Below are positions 23,706-32,623 of a DNA stretch of 64,000 nucleotides, in pieces (the stretch's first letter is position 1; each line of letters opens with the position of its first letter). A program made the position numbers and the translations under genes. The stretch covers positions 62,001-126,000 of the forward strand of contig NZ_JAPMLQ010000009.1 of NCBI RefSeq assembly GCF_026410305.1, written 5' to 3'. Source of the stretch: Sulfitobacter sp. F26204. Lineage in GTDB: Bacteria; Pseudomonadota; Alphaproteobacteria; Rhodobacterales; Rhodobacteraceae. The notes beneath the pieces were generated by a model. That model did not search any database and was not told the origin of the DNA. It worked only from the letters and a program-made list of their open reading frames with translations.

Positions 23706-24842
23706 ATGCCAAACGAAGAACCCAACATAAGATATGCCGAAGAGAGCGACGAGAAAGCTGACGGCAAAAACACCTTGTACTGCAGTTTCTGCGGCAAGTC
23801 CCAACATGAGGTCCGCAAGCTCATCGCCGGACCCACGGTCTTTATCTGCGACGAATGTATCGAATTGTGCATGGACATCATTCACGAAGAAACCCGCGGA
23901 GCGCTGAAACATGCAGACAATACCGAGCTTTCGGAAGGCTGGGACCGGCTCAAACATGCTCTACCGGGTCACGAACTCGTGCGCGAGCGGTTGTTCCGGA
24001 TGGCCCACATGCTCCGGACCGAAGACAGGGCCTTGGATGACCGCGGCTTTCGCGTTCTGCTGGCCGGTGTCAAGGGCAGCGGCCTGCCCGCGGCCATTGC
24101 GGCCATCTGGCGCGAATTCGACCTGCCGCTTGTCAGATATGACGCGGCGCGGTTGCGCGGCAGGAAAATCCTGAACGACGCAGAGATGTTTCTTCGCCTT
24201 GTGGAGCAATGCGAAAACAATCTCAAACGCGCTTCGCGGGGGGCCATCGTGATCGAAAACATCGACAGGCTTTTTGAACGGAACCAAGCCGACCGTATTG
24301 TTCAGGAGGAGCTAGAGCTGCTTTTGGCTGGCACCACGGAGAGCGTGTCGCCGCAGGGTGGGCGCAAGCATCCGCAGCAGGAATTCCTGCAACTCGATAC
24401 CAGCGGCATCACGTTCATCGCCACCACCAGCAAGCTGCACGCCAATGATCCGCCCATCGTCAGCGGCGACGAGCTGCCGTCGCTCCGCTTCGGCAAGGAT
24501 CGCGCAAAGCTGAGCGCGGCACTCGTCGGCCAAGGTGCGTTGCCGACACTGATGGACCGCTTCGACGAAATCCTCGAATACCTGCCCTACACAACAGCCC
24601 AGATCGAAACGTGGCTTGCGTCCCCTGACGCCGCACCCCATCTCGACGCCTTCAAGCATGAAGAGGGTATTCTGCCCGATGACCTCCGCCGGGCTCTCAT
24701 TGACGCGGCCTGCGACCGCGGGGCGGGGTTTGACGGGCTCATCAGCATCCTGCGGCTTGTGAAGCTGCGACGCAGCTTTACCGGACCGGACGGCAGCGTG
24801 CCGGAACCGATTGACCCTGCTTGGCTGGCGAAAAGTATCTGA
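23706..24842 (+). CDS. ClpX-derived protein with zinc finger and inactivated AAA+ site
   Basis: 378 aa. N-terminal ClpX zinc-binding domain, residues 24-60, with Cys 26, 29, 48 and 51 (CSFCGK...FICDECIEL). The AAA+ part keeps the ClpX pore-2 loop almost verbatim ([19 protein letters not shown], about 215-233), but Walker A is [11 protein letters not shown] (about 120-130; the P-loop Lys-Thr is Leu-Pro) and Walker B is VIENID (182-187) instead of IDEID. The GYVG pore-1 loop is absent and the ClpP-binding IGF motif reads LRF. Inference: a non-hydrolysing ClpX mimic acting as adaptor, or a decoy that senses attack on ClpX. Its stop is two bases from the KAP gene start. Confidence 0.85.
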   Translation: MPNEEPNIRYAEESDEKADGKNTLYCSFCGKSQHEVRKLIAGPTVFICDECIELCMDIIHEETRGALKHADNTELSEGWDRLKHALPGHELVRERLFRMAHMLRTEDRALDDRGFRVLLAGVKGSGLPAAIAAIWREFDLPLVRYDAARLRGRKILNDAEMFLRLVEQCENNLKRASRGAIVIENIDRLFERNQADRIVQEELELLLAGTTESVSPQGGRKHPQQEFLQLDTSGITFIATTSKLHANDPPIVSGDELPSLRFGKDRAKLSAALVGQGALPTLMDRFDEILEYLPYTTAQIETWLASPDAAPHLDAFKHEEGILPDDLRRALIDAACDRGAGFDGLISILRLVKLRRSFTGPDGSVPEPIDPAWLAKSI

Positions 24843-24844
24843 CG

Positions 24845-27697
24845 ATGGCAATCGAACAGAAAGACGACCTGAGGCTTTCAGCAGAAGCAGAGACGACCAT
24901 TTCCGTCGGCCTGGACACTCTGGCGCTTTGGGACAAGGTCATTGAAGACGCCGCCCCGTCGCCAGATCCGGTAGCGTGGATCACGGTCCTGTCCGGTCTC
25001 TTCTCGACATATCCCCCCGCGCGCGCCTTCGCAGACCTCGTACCGCAGTTGGCATCTCTTGCAGACCCAGACGACATATCGGGCGCCTCGATCCGACTGG
25101 GGAACGAGGACCGCAAACTGCGGGTTGGCAGCATCCTCGGTTCTCAGATCAAAGAGGCCAGAATCCTGGCGAACAACCGCAGCGGCACAGACTTGGTCTA
25201 TTCTCAGGATCTCTTGTTCGTGGGCCTTTTGCGCTGCGCCAAGCTTGCCGCCGAGATGGGGCAATCCGCGCCCAGATACAGAAACAATCTACTTACCCAA
25301 GAAAATCTGACCCTGCTGGCTTTTGAACTTGCGATAATGACTCTGAGCCCCAAGGACAACGCTTCAGCACTTGCTAGTTATGACCACACGAAACTCGACC
25401 TACAGCAGCTCTTGCCCACCCGCGAAGACCCAGGCACATCACGCGCAGATGTCCGCCGCCGCATGCGCGAGGCAGGTATCGAAATCGTGGCTATCGAGCC
25501 GACTTCGCTGGGCGTTGCCCTTGTTGTAAAGGACGATCCCTGGGCTCCCGGGTTGAAGGACCGCTCCGGCTCAGAGCTGGAAGTCGCCGCCTTTGCCAGC
25601 ATGTTCACCGCCCGCGCGTTCCAGCCACCGCTGGCCGTCGGCGTATTTGGCGACTGGGGTGCGGGAAAATCCTTTTTTATGCGCAGGCTGAACGACAAGG
25701 TGGAAGATTTTGTTGCAGCCGAACCAGATGATCCGGAAGCCTTACAACGCGTGGTCCAGATCCATTTCAATGCGTGGCACTATGCCGAAACAAATCTCTG
25801 GGCCAGTATTGTCGACCGCATTTTCACTGAGCTCGACACCTGGACGCAGACCGCGAACGCGGACGCCGACAGAGGCCAAATGAGCATAGTCGAACAGCTT
25901 GACACGGCCCGCAAGCTGACAATCGAATCCATCGCGCCGCTTGCCGCGGCACGTCGCAAACAGGCGGACGCAAAGACCCAGCTTGAAGACTCTGCGAAGT
26001 CACTCAACGAAATGCGCGCACGGGTCGAGGTGCAGAAAAGCACGCAGCTTCAAGCGGCCTTCAGCGCGGTCCTCCAAAATGAGGACCTAAAAAAAGAGGT
26101 TGATGATGCGGGCAAGACGCTAGGCTTCCAAAGACTGAACGCATCTATCGACGATTTTCGCGCAGCAACTGAAACTCTAAACGAGCAGGCCGCAAGCACA
26201 CGCCAGACAGTCGGAACGCTGCTGGGACGGGTCGGAACCGGCTGGGGGCTGTTCCTATGCGCGCTTGTGGTCCTTGCGCCTATTGCCATTGCCACCCTTT
26301 TGCCCGCACTTCTGTTGCAGCTGTTCCCGGCGCTGGCCGCTCAGATTGGCACGGCAATTTCGCTTGTCGCCGGAAGCTCCGGCCTGCTCACCGTCGCGGC
26401 GGGAACCCTGCGCAACGCTTCCCGGCATTCAACGCGTGCGCTAGAGAGCATCCGGACGTTCGAACGCAGTCTAGATGCTGAAATTGCGAAGCGCTCTGCT
26501 GATCAGACATCCGAATACGTGCGCGCGCAAGGCGAGGTGGCCGCCGCGCAAGCCGAGGTTGAGAGGCGCCGCGACGCCCTCGAAGACGCCACGCAACAGG
26601 CCGACCGCGCCTCGGCGGCCTTCAGTGCAAACGAGCCTCGCCAGCGTCTGGTGGATTTCCTGCGTGATCGCGTGGGCTCTGGGACCTATGCCCGCGAACT
26701 TGGTGTCATAGCGGCTGTGCGCAAGGATTTTGAGATGCTCAGCCACCTGATGGCCGCCTCGGCCTCGCCCTCTGACAATCCCGAGGCCCTGCGCAATTCG
26801 GAAAACCGTCTGGCGATCAAAGCCGAGATTAAGCGCATCATGCAAGATGCAGGAGACACGCTCGAACCAGACGAGAAGGCAGCGCTGGAGAGGCTGGCAG
26901 AACCGCCACCACCGCCCCCGATTACTTTCGAACGCATTATTCTCTACATCGACGATCTTGATCGCTGCCCGCCCAAGCAAGTTGTCGCGGTCCTCCAGGC
27001 AATTCACCTGCTGCTGGCGTTCCCGCTGTTTGTCGTGGTTGTGGCAGTCGATAGCCGGTGGGTTCTTAAATCGCTCGACGACCATTACGGCGATCTTCTC
27101 AGCGGCGATGAAGACAGCGCGTCGAGTGTGGATTACCTGGAAAAGATCGTCCAGATACCCTACCAAGTGCGCCATGTTCGTTCCGTCATTGGCAAGTCGA
27201 TGATCGGCGACCTACTAGCGCCGTTCGTGGCCGCGGATGCGGGCGACGAAGCTGCGCCAATTGTCGATCAAACGCCCTCGGCGCCAGACACGGATGTCAA
27301 TGGCCGACAAACGGATCACGCAGATGCACCGACCATTAAGGCACCCGACACGCCCGAGCTAAAACTGCGCAAACATCTTGCGATCGAGGCGCATGAGCTC
27401 GAGTTGTTGGACAGGATCGACGGCGCACTCAACTGGTCCCCGCGCCGCCGCCTGCGTTTTGCCAACAGCTACCTACTGTCGCGCGCGTCACTTTCCGACA
27501 TTTCTGACAACGATGTTTCGAGCCTCGCGGTGGTCCTGGCCTGTTCCGAAGCCGAAGACCGCGACGCCGCGATCAGAGATTTATGCGACAAGGTTGAGGT
27601 GTTGGTCCCTACGCCGCAGACGCTCAACAAGGTCTACCCCATCTGTGACCGCTTCAGTTTTCGCTCCGTCACCGAAGGTAGCGTCGCCCGGAATTAG
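24845..27697 (+). CDS. KAP-family membrane P-loop NTPase
   Basis: 950 aa. Residues 1-230 are an unassigned N-terminal domain. KAP Walker A VGVFGDWGAGKSFFMRRL (about 265-282) is followed by the KAP motif HFNAWHYAE (307-315). A long insertion holds coiled coil (365-460), two membrane segments (about 469-517) and a second coiled coil (530-600). Walker B IILYIDDLDRC is at 698-708, after a proline run (687-692). C-terminal region 790-950 ends RRLRFANSYLLSRA and a lid-like helix set. KAP NTPases are membrane-anchored and occur in several anti-phage contexts. Third gene of the operon; a membrane-acting effector is the natural inference. Confidence 0.85.
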   Translation: MAIEQKDDLRLSAEAETTISVGLDTLALWDKVIEDAAPSPDPVAWITVLSGLFSTYPPARAFADLVPQLASLADPDDISGASIRLGNEDRKLRVGSILGSQIKEARILANNRSGTDLVYSQDLLFVGLLRCAKLAAEMGQSAPRYRNNLLTQENLTLLAFELAIMTLSPKDNASALASYDHTKLDLQQLLPTREDPGTSRADVRRRMREAGIEIVAIEPTSLGVALVVKDDPWAPGLKDRSGSELEVAAFASMFTARAFQPPLAVGVFGDWGAGKSFFMRRLNDKVEDFVAAEPDDPEALQRVVQIHFNAWHYAETNLWASIVDRIFTELDTWTQTANADADRGQMSIVEQLDTARKLTIESIAPLAAARRKQADAKTQLEDSAKSLNEMRARVEVQKSTQLQAAFSAVLQNEDLKKEVDDAGKTLGFQRLNASIDDFRAATETLNEQAASTRQTVGTLLGRVGTGWGLFLCALVVLAPIAIATLLPALLLQLFPALAAQIGTAISLVAGSSGLLTVAAGTLRNASRHSTRALESIRTFERSLDAEIAKRSADQTSEYVRAQGEVAAAQAEVERRRDALEDATQQADRASAAFSANEPRQRLVDFLRDRVGSGTYARELGVIAAVRKDFEMLSHLMAASASPSDNPEALRNSENRLAIKAEIKRIMQDAGDTLEPDEKAALERLAEPPPPPPITFERIILYIDDLDRCPPKQVVAVLQAIHLLLAFPLFVVVVAVDSRWVLKSLDDHYGDLLSGDEDSASSVDYLEKIVQIPYQVRHVRSVIGKSMIGDLLAPFVAADAGDEAAPIVDQTPSAPDTDVNGRQTDHADAPTIKAPDTPELKLRKHLAIEAHELELLDRIDGALNWSPRRRLRFANSYLLSRASLSDISDNDVSSLAVVLACSEAEDRDAAIRDLCDKVEVLVPTPQTLNKVYPICDRFSFRSVTEGSVARN

Positions 27698-27996
27698 GAC
27701 GCATCACGCCCGCTCTGAGTCATTGCCGTAGCCGTTTCGATTAAGGTGGCTATTGCCCCGCGTGAAGGCGGCTGGTGTTGCAAGGGGCACGCCGTGACCT
27801 TGATCGCCTGCTGCCCTCACAGCGCTCCCGTTCAGGTCCGGAATGGGCCTGTTAGAAATCAAAGGTTGAGACGGGTAGATTGGATGGTGCTACCGGGGAC
27901 GATAGTCTTGGCAGGGAATGCAGCAAGGGACAGCCAAGCGTTTTTTCGGACACTACCAATGTCGGCTATGTGAAAGCTGCAGTGCGGCATGGACAG
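27698..27996. other. Gap between KAP gene and small integrase
   Basis: About 300 bases with no supportable gene. GTCGGCTATG is present at 27961-27970 and again at 28009-28018. This may be an island boundary, since a recombinase gene follows, but no attachment-site pair could be recognised. Confidence 0.35.
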
Positions 27997-28038
27997 TAGC
28001 CGATTTTGTCGGCTATGGGCCGCCCACGTGGGCGGCCC
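27997..28038 (-). terminator. Paired hairpins after the small integrase
   Basis: TAGCCGA-TTTTG-TCGGCTA (27997-28015) and a perfect 22-base palindrome with the half-site GGGCCGCCCAC (28017-28038) lie directly downstream of the integrase stop codon. Likely transcription end, perhaps for both convergent transcripts. Confidence 0.55.
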
Positions 28039-28044
28039 AAACAG

Positions 28045-28698
28045 TCAGATTTCAATAGCTTCAGCGATAGCCAGCGCATCTTCTAGCTCAACACCAAGAT
28101 ATCGGACGGTGCTGTCCATCTTCGTGTGCCCGCGCAGAAGCCGAACAGCGCGCAGATTGCCTGTCTTCTTGTAGATTTGCGTTACCTTTGTTCGCCTCAT
28201 CGAATGCGTGCCGTAGGCATTCGCTTCAAGGCCAATCGACGTCACCCAATCCCGAATGATCCGTGCATACTGCCGGGTCGAGATGTGGAGACGTTCATGG
28301 AAACGTCCAGGCCAAAGGTACTCAGAGCCAATCATGAGTTCGTCATCCATCCACTTTTCGACCGACGCCCGCGTCCCTTCGGAGATCTCGAAGCGGATAG
28401 GTTTTTGGGTTTTGCTTTGCAGGACCGACGCCCGTTCCTTGATTTGACCAGATGCCATGACGTCGACAACTTTCATCCTCACCAAATCACAGCCTCTCAG
28501 CTTGCTGTCGATCGCCATGTTGAACAGCGCAAGGTCGCGATGGTTTTCGGAGAGTTCAAGCCTTACTCTGATGGCCCAGACATGTTTTATTTCAGCGGGC
28601 GCTTCTGGCCGACGATGCGACCTTTGTTCGAGGCTGGTCGAAGCGCACGAATAGCAGGTAAGTTTGGTGTTTCCATCACTGATCCTCCGATCCGCCAT
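28045..28698 (-). CDS. Small tyrosine recombinase/integrase
   Basis: 217 aa from MADRRISDGN (a start 12 codons earlier is possible). Catalytic core: VWAIRVRLELSENHRDLALFNMAIDSKLRGCDLVRMKV (first Arg), GTHSMRRTK (His-x-x-Arg) and LLRGHTKMDSTVRYLGVE (His, Tyr). This is the compact family seen repeatedly on proteobacterial mobile elements. The first 40 residues (Cys/Ser/Arg-rich) do not resemble family members, so the N-terminus may have been replaced or frameshifted. It marks the right edge of the defence-like island. Confidence 0.75.
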   Translation of the reverse strand: MADRRISDGNTKLTCYSCASTSLEQRSHRRPEAPAEIKHVWAIRVRLELSENHRDLALFNMAIDSKLRGCDLVRMKVVDVMASGQIKERASVLQSKTQKPIRFEISEGTRASVEKWMDDELMIGSEYLWPGRFHERLHISTRQYARIIRDWVTSIGLEANAYGTHSMRRTKVTQIYKKTGNLRAVRLLRGHTKMDSTVRYLGVELEDALAIAEAIEI

Positions 28699-28753
28699 AC
28701 CCTCCCTGACCATCAACACTGCGATGACGTGCAACGTTAGCAGAAATGCCGTT

Positions 28754-29230
28754 CTATTTTGTCTCCAGCTGCCTTAGAAGCGATCTGAAGGCCTTTCGGG
28801 CATCTCCAGGGTGTCGTGCCTTCTTGGCGGCGGCGAGATTTGACAGGTCGTTTCCCACGACGATTAGGCCGACCATGCCGACCTCGTAGTGGGGCAGGCA
28901 GAGGTAGCCGTAGATGCCTGGAACCGTGAGGGTTATATTCAGTTCCTCGTCCACCGCGCCGTTCCAGGGCTCGCCGCCCTCGGGAATCATGCCGCGTTTG
29001 GAGGCCGCGTTGTGGCCCTCTTCAGTGGGGATGAACGTCACGCGATCGCCAGATTTGACGTGCAGTATTGCGGGCTCGAAGACGTTGATGACATTGGCGT
29101 CGTTACAATCGGCGTTCAGCATCATGACAGTGTGTGTACCGCCTTGGGATGAAGGCGCAGTCTTTGCGCGAGCGGCTGTGGCCAGCGCGAGCGCTGGCAG
29201 GGACAAGGTGAAGTTACGACGCGTAAGCAT
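28754..29230 (-). CDS. Pseudoazurin (blue copper protein)
   Basis: 158 aa. Twin-arginine signal MLTRRNFTLSLPALALATAARA, so exported folded by Tat. Cupredoxin core with type-1 copper ligands: His in EGHNAASK, then Cys, His and Met in CLPHYEVGM. Pseudoazurins shuttle electrons in the periplasm. The start lies inside the 3' end of the ABC ATPase gene (17-base overlap), placing this protein as the last gene of an iron/siderophore-type import operon. That is unusual: a role in iron redox chemistry during uptake is inference. Confidence 0.88.
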   Translation of the reverse strand: MLTRRNFTLSLPALALATAARAKTAPSSQGGTHTVMMLNADCNDANVINVFEPAILHVKSGDRVTFIPTEEGHNAASKRGMIPEGGEPWNGAVDEELNITLTVPGIYGYLCLPHYEVGMVGLIVVGNDLSNLAAAKKARHPGDARKAFRSLLRQLETK

Positions 29231-29987
29231 GGACGGTCAGATCCTCTCTTGGGCCTTTGGAAATCGTGATGTCGACTCCGTAGGTGGCGGATAGCGCGGG
29301 GTCGTTCAAAACTTCGGAGGGAGAGCCTTCGGCCAGAACGCGGCCTTGACCCAGAAGGACGAGATGATCGGCAAAGCGTGCGGCAAGGTTCAGGTCATGG
29401 AGGGCGACGATGCCGACCGCGCCTCTGTCCTCAACCGCAAAGCGAATGCGGCTGAGAACTGCAAGCTGATGGTGAAGATCTAGCGCCGAGGTGGGCTCAT
29501 CGAAGAGATACACATCCGCCGGGCGGATCAGAGCTTGCACGCAGGAGACCAATTGCGACTGTCCGCCGGAAAGCTCAGATACGTACGCCTCGGCCAGATG
29601 ACCGATGCCGCCCTCATGCAAGGCCTCAGCAACGCGGGACATATCTTGCGCGCTCACACGCCAGCCCTGTAATTGCTTCTCGGCCATCATCACCACGTCG
29701 AAAACGGTAAGCGCGGCATTCGCGGCAAAGAACTGCGGCATGAAACGAATGCGGGAGAGGCGGTCGCGGGTGGTAAACATGGCAAGGTCGGTGTCGCCGA
29801 GCACGACACGCCCCGATGCTGGGGTAAGCAGGCCGGCTATCAGCTTGAAGAGCGTCGATTTGCCAGACGCATTCGGGCCGATCAGCGCGGTCAGCCTGCC
29901 GGGCTGGAGCGGAGAGACGGTCGCGTTCTGAAGTATGGCTCGCGCGCCATAGGCGAAGCTGAGTTCGGAGATGGTAAGCGCGTTCAT
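29214..29987 (-). CDS. ABC ATP-binding subunit, iron-siderophore type
   Basis: 257 aa, starting at ATG with an ATGA overlap on the permease stop. Walker A LIGPNASGKSTLFKLIAG, signature LSGGQSQLVS, Walker B VYLFDEPTSALD, switch His in ALHDLNLAARF: FecE/FepC family. Together with the permease and binding protein it forms a FecBCD-type Fe(III)-siderophore or haem importer. Iron regulation is likely because the binding-protein gene is preceded by TGA-N9-TCA boxes. Confidence 0.9.
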   Translation of the reverse strand: MNALTISELSFAYGARAILQNATVSPLQPGRLTALIGPNASGKSTLFKLIAGLLTPASGRVVLGDTDLAMFTTRDRLSRIRFMPQFFAANAALTVFDVVMMAEKQLQGWRVSAQDMSRVAEALHEGGIGHLAEAYVSELSGGQSQLVSCVQALIRPADVYLFDEPTSALDLHHQLAVLSRIRFAVEDRGAVGIVALHDLNLAARFADHLVLLGQGRVLAEGSPSEVLNDPALSATYGVDITISKGPREDLTVHAYAS

Positions 29988-31057
29988 TGCCAATGCCTTT
30001 TGCGTTGGCTGAGGATCAGCGAGAGGAAGAAAGGGATGCCGATGAGCGAGGTGATCATACCGATGGGATAGACAACGCCTGGCGTGATGGCCTTGGACGC
30101 GATGGAGGTGCCCGACAGGATCAGGGCACCTGCAAGGGCTGAGAGCGGCAGGAAGCCGCGTTGATCCTCGCCCACTATCATTCGGGCGATATGCGGGCCG
30201 ACAAGACCTACAAAGGCGACCGCGCCGACGAAGGAGACGGCGACGGCGGACAGAAGCGACACGCCAGCCAGTACGCCGAGGCGCAATAGAGGCACGTTCA
30301 CGCCGAGGGCGGCGGCTTTCTCTTCACCCATCCTGAGCGCAGTCAGCGCCCATGATTGGCGTATGAAATAGGGCAGGACAATCAGCAGAACCAAAAGGCA
30401 AATGCCAACTTTGGTCCAGGTGGCCCGCGCAAGCGAGCCCAGCTGCCAGAAGATGATCTGTGCGAGTTGCAACTCGGAGGCGCCATATTGGAGGAATGCC
30501 AAGAGCGCGTTGAATGTGAACAGCATCGCGATGCCCACAAGGATCATCGCTTCCGGCGTGACCCCGCGCAGGCGGGTGAACCCGAACAGTGCCAGCGATG
30601 TCAGCATCGCCACGACAAAGGCATTTACGGTCACGAACAACCCGCCGACACCTGGAATGACCGACCAGCCCAGGACGATGGCAAGGGCTGCGCCGAAACT
30701 GGCGGCAGAAGACAGACCAAGGGTGAAGGGATCGGCGAGCGGGTTGTTGAGGATTGTCTGCATTTCGGCTCCCGCAACCCCCAGCATCGCGCCGACGACA
30801 ACGGCCATCAGCGCAACTGGCAGGCGCAGGTCCCAGATGATGACCTCCTCCTGCACGGTGGCGACTGAAGGTTGCAGGATTACCTGCAACGTTCGCAAGA
30901 AGTTGAGGTCAGCAGGGCCAGTGATCACGTCGACCACGACCGTCGCAAACAGCACGGCGGCAGCGCCAAGGACCAGAGCGGCGCGGGTTGCGGAACGGCG
31001 TCGGTAGTTGCGCACAAGCTCCTGCGAGGAGGGCGGGGAAAGGGCCTGATCGGTCAT
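29984..31057 (-). CDS. FecCD-family ABC permease
   Basis: 357 aa from MTDQALSPPSS; a start 12 codons upstream is less likely. About ten membrane segments. FecCD features: PSVATVQEEVIIWDLRLPVALMAVVVGAMLGVAGAEMQTILNNPLADPFTLG near the N-terminus and AVAFVGLVGPHIARMIVG near the C-terminus. Forms the inner-membrane channel for the adjacent ATPase. The single permease gene implies a homodimer. Confidence 0.9.
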   Translation of the reverse strand: MTDQALSPPSSQELVRNYRRRSATRAALVLGAAAVLFATVVVDVITGPADLNFLRTLQVILQPSVATVQEEVIIWDLRLPVALMAVVVGAMLGVAGAEMQTILNNPLADPFTLGLSSAASFGAALAIVLGWSVIPGVGGLFVTVNAFVVAMLTSLALFGFTRLRGVTPEAMILVGIAMLFTFNALLAFLQYGASELQLAQIIFWQLGSLARATWTKVGICLLVLLIVLPYFIRQSWALTALRMGEEKAAALGVNVPLLRLGVLAGVSLLSAVAVSFVGAVAFVGLVGPHIARMIVGEDQRGFLPLSALAGALILSGTSIASKAITPGVVYPIGMITSLIGIPFFLSLILSQRKRHWQ

Positions 31058-31128
31058 GTGCCTGTCTGATACGGTAATGATGGGTGGCCCCAATGAATAC
31101 TGGGGCCACTTGTCTGAGCAATTATGCT

Positions 31129-32292
31129 TCAGTTGGACGCAGGGGCGTCCATACTCACCCAGAATTGTCCGGAATTCTCGTAGGGCATGAATTTTGCGTG
31201 CAGCTCATCGAAAGTGGCTTGCGGGTCCAGCTCCTCGAACTCGTCGGGATGCAACCACTTGGCGATCTGCTGGATCGCGATGAAATGGTAAGGCGAGTTG
31301 TAGAACTGGTGGTAAATGGAGTGCATCCGTCCGTCCTGCACCGCGCGTAGATCCTTGAACCCATTGCGATCGGCCAAGGCCGCGAGGCGCTTGTCGTTTT
31401 CTGCAGGGTCTCCTTCATAGCCCAAAAGCGTCGCGGTGACTTCCGGTTTGGCTTCCGCCCAGTTTGCGCCGGTGCCGATGATCACATCGGGGTCTGCGGC
31501 GATGACACCTTCGAGGTTCACTTCCGTCGAATAGCCGGAAAACTTCGTGGAGCCGTAATTCACCCCGCCCGCTAGCTCGACGAATCGGCCGTAGTTGAAA
31601 CTGCCGAAGGTCCAGCAACAGAAATCAGTGTTCCAGCCCGCTGCATTCTCGATAAACACCAATGGCTTTTCATCGTTTGGCAGGCTTTGCACGACATTTG
31701 TCACTTTGCGCATCTGCGCGACATAAAAGTCGATGAATTCTGCAGCGGCTTTTTCTTCCCCAAGCAATCGGCCAAGGATCAGCATGGACGGAATCGCGTT
31801 CTCGGTCGGGTTCTGCCGGAAGTCGATGAAGACCGTTGCGACGCCCGCCTTGTCGAGTTTCTCGATCAAGCCAGTGTCCTCGGCCTTGAACAGATTGCCG
31901 AGGTCCAGAAGAACAAGATCGGCCTCGGATTCAAGCACCGCCTCGATGCTGAAGTCGCCCGCATACGGGTTACCAAAATTGATCATCCGGGAGGCGTCTT
32001 GCGGGTAGGCTGCTTCGAACTTTCGGAAGGCGTCGGGGTCGTAGAGAATCAAGTCATCCTTCCAGCCGACTATTTTCTCAAACGGATTGCCGTCAGTCAG
32101 CGGGGCGACGGCATACATCATACGCCCTTCGCCAAGGATGATCTTGTCAGGCATTTCGGGCAACGTCACTTCGCGGCCGGCGATATCGGTAAGTGTCACA
32201 GCTTCAGCAAATGCGTCAGGGGCTGATGCGAGCAGGGTCGCACTGGCTGCTATAGCAAGGGTGAAACCATGCACACGTTTCGTGTAGAACAT
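31129..32292 (-). CDS. ABC periplasmic binding protein, FepB/BtuF type
   Basis: 387 aa with a Sec signal peptide ending near SAPDAFA-EA. Fold-specific segments: VTLTDIAGREVTLPEMPDKIILGEGR, ADLVLLDLGNL, VFIDFRQNP, AADPDVIIGTGANW. A CCW motif and aromatic-rich C-terminus occur at about 220-225. Likely binds an iron chelate or haem. First gene of a leftward operon with FecCD-type permease, ATPase and pseudoazurin; upstream lie two iron boxes. Confidence 0.88.
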   Translation of the reverse strand: MFYTKRVHGFTLAIAASATLLASAPDAFAEAVTLTDIAGREVTLPEMPDKIILGEGRMMYAVAPLTDGNPFEKIVGWKDDLILYDPDAFRKFEAAYPQDASRMINFGNPYAGDFSIEAVLESEADLVLLDLGNLFKAEDTGLIEKLDKAGVATVFIDFRQNPTENAIPSMLILGRLLGEEKAAAEFIDFYVAQMRKVTNVVQSLPNDEKPLVFIENAAGWNTDFCCWTFGSFNYGRFVELAGGVNYGSTKFSGYSTEVNLEGVIAADPDVIIGTGANWAEAKPEVTATLLGYEGDPAENDKRLAALADRNGFKDLRAVQDGRMHSIYHQFYNSPYHFIAIQQIAKWLHPDEFEELDPQATFDELHAKFMPYENSGQFWVSMDAPASN

Positions 32293-32353
32293 GGGTTTCT
32301 CCTAGGTTCTGGATGGCGGAAAACGGCCATCTCAGCATGCAGCATTTAGTATC

Positions 32354-32368
32354 TGACAAAATTAGTCA
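32354..32368. promoter_or_regulatory. Iron-responsive operator box 1
   Basis: TGACAAAATTAGTCA fits TGA-N9-TCA, the IRO box bound by RirA in alphaproteobacteria. In the gap between the divergent importer and hemP operons, 62 bases upstream of the binding-protein start. Confidence 0.7.
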
Positions 32369-32387
32369 ATTACTCACTTGCATTATC

Positions 32388-32402
32388 TGACAATTTCACT
32401 CA
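32388..32402. promoter_or_regulatory. Iron-responsive operator box 2
   Basis: TGACAATTTCACTCA also fits TGA-N9-TCA, 34 bases from box 1. Two boxes in one divergent gap suggest one for each operon. Confidence 0.65.
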
Positions 32403-32473
32403 ACTTAATTTAAGAGCCAGCCAGATGAGTCTTCGGCAAGCCAGTCACCCGTCATCCCGAAGGGAGTGGGAAT

Positions 32474-32623
32474 ATGCAAATAGCTCAAGACAGCAAGCGG
32501 CTCTGCCGATCCGATGCCACCGAAGCGCTTTTCGTTGCGGTTTCGCTTGGCGTACCACACATCTTCAACATTGAATGGCTGATCGACAACGCAGAGCGCG
32601 GCGAATGGGGCGGGCTATGGTAG
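32474..32623 (+). CDS. Small ORF coupled to hemP
   Basis: 49 aa: starts MQIAQDSKRLCRSDATEALF and ends NAERGEWGGLW. GGGAG lies at ribosome-binding distance. Its stop TAG overlaps the hemP ATG (ATGGTAG), so it could couple translation of hemP. No family recognised. May be a leader peptide or a real small protein. Confidence 0.5.
   Translation: MQIAQDSKRLCRSDATEALFVAVSLGVPHIFNIEWLIDNAERGEWGGLW

Noticed and set aside
10998-27956. GGACACTACC shared by the antisense-RNA region (near 10998) and the integrase-side gap (near 27947)
   Set aside because: Ten bases shared in unrelated contexts; likely chance.
27746-27973. 75-codon open frame downstream of the KAP gene
   Set aside because: No family, no ribosome-binding site, Cys/Arg-rich as expected by chance.
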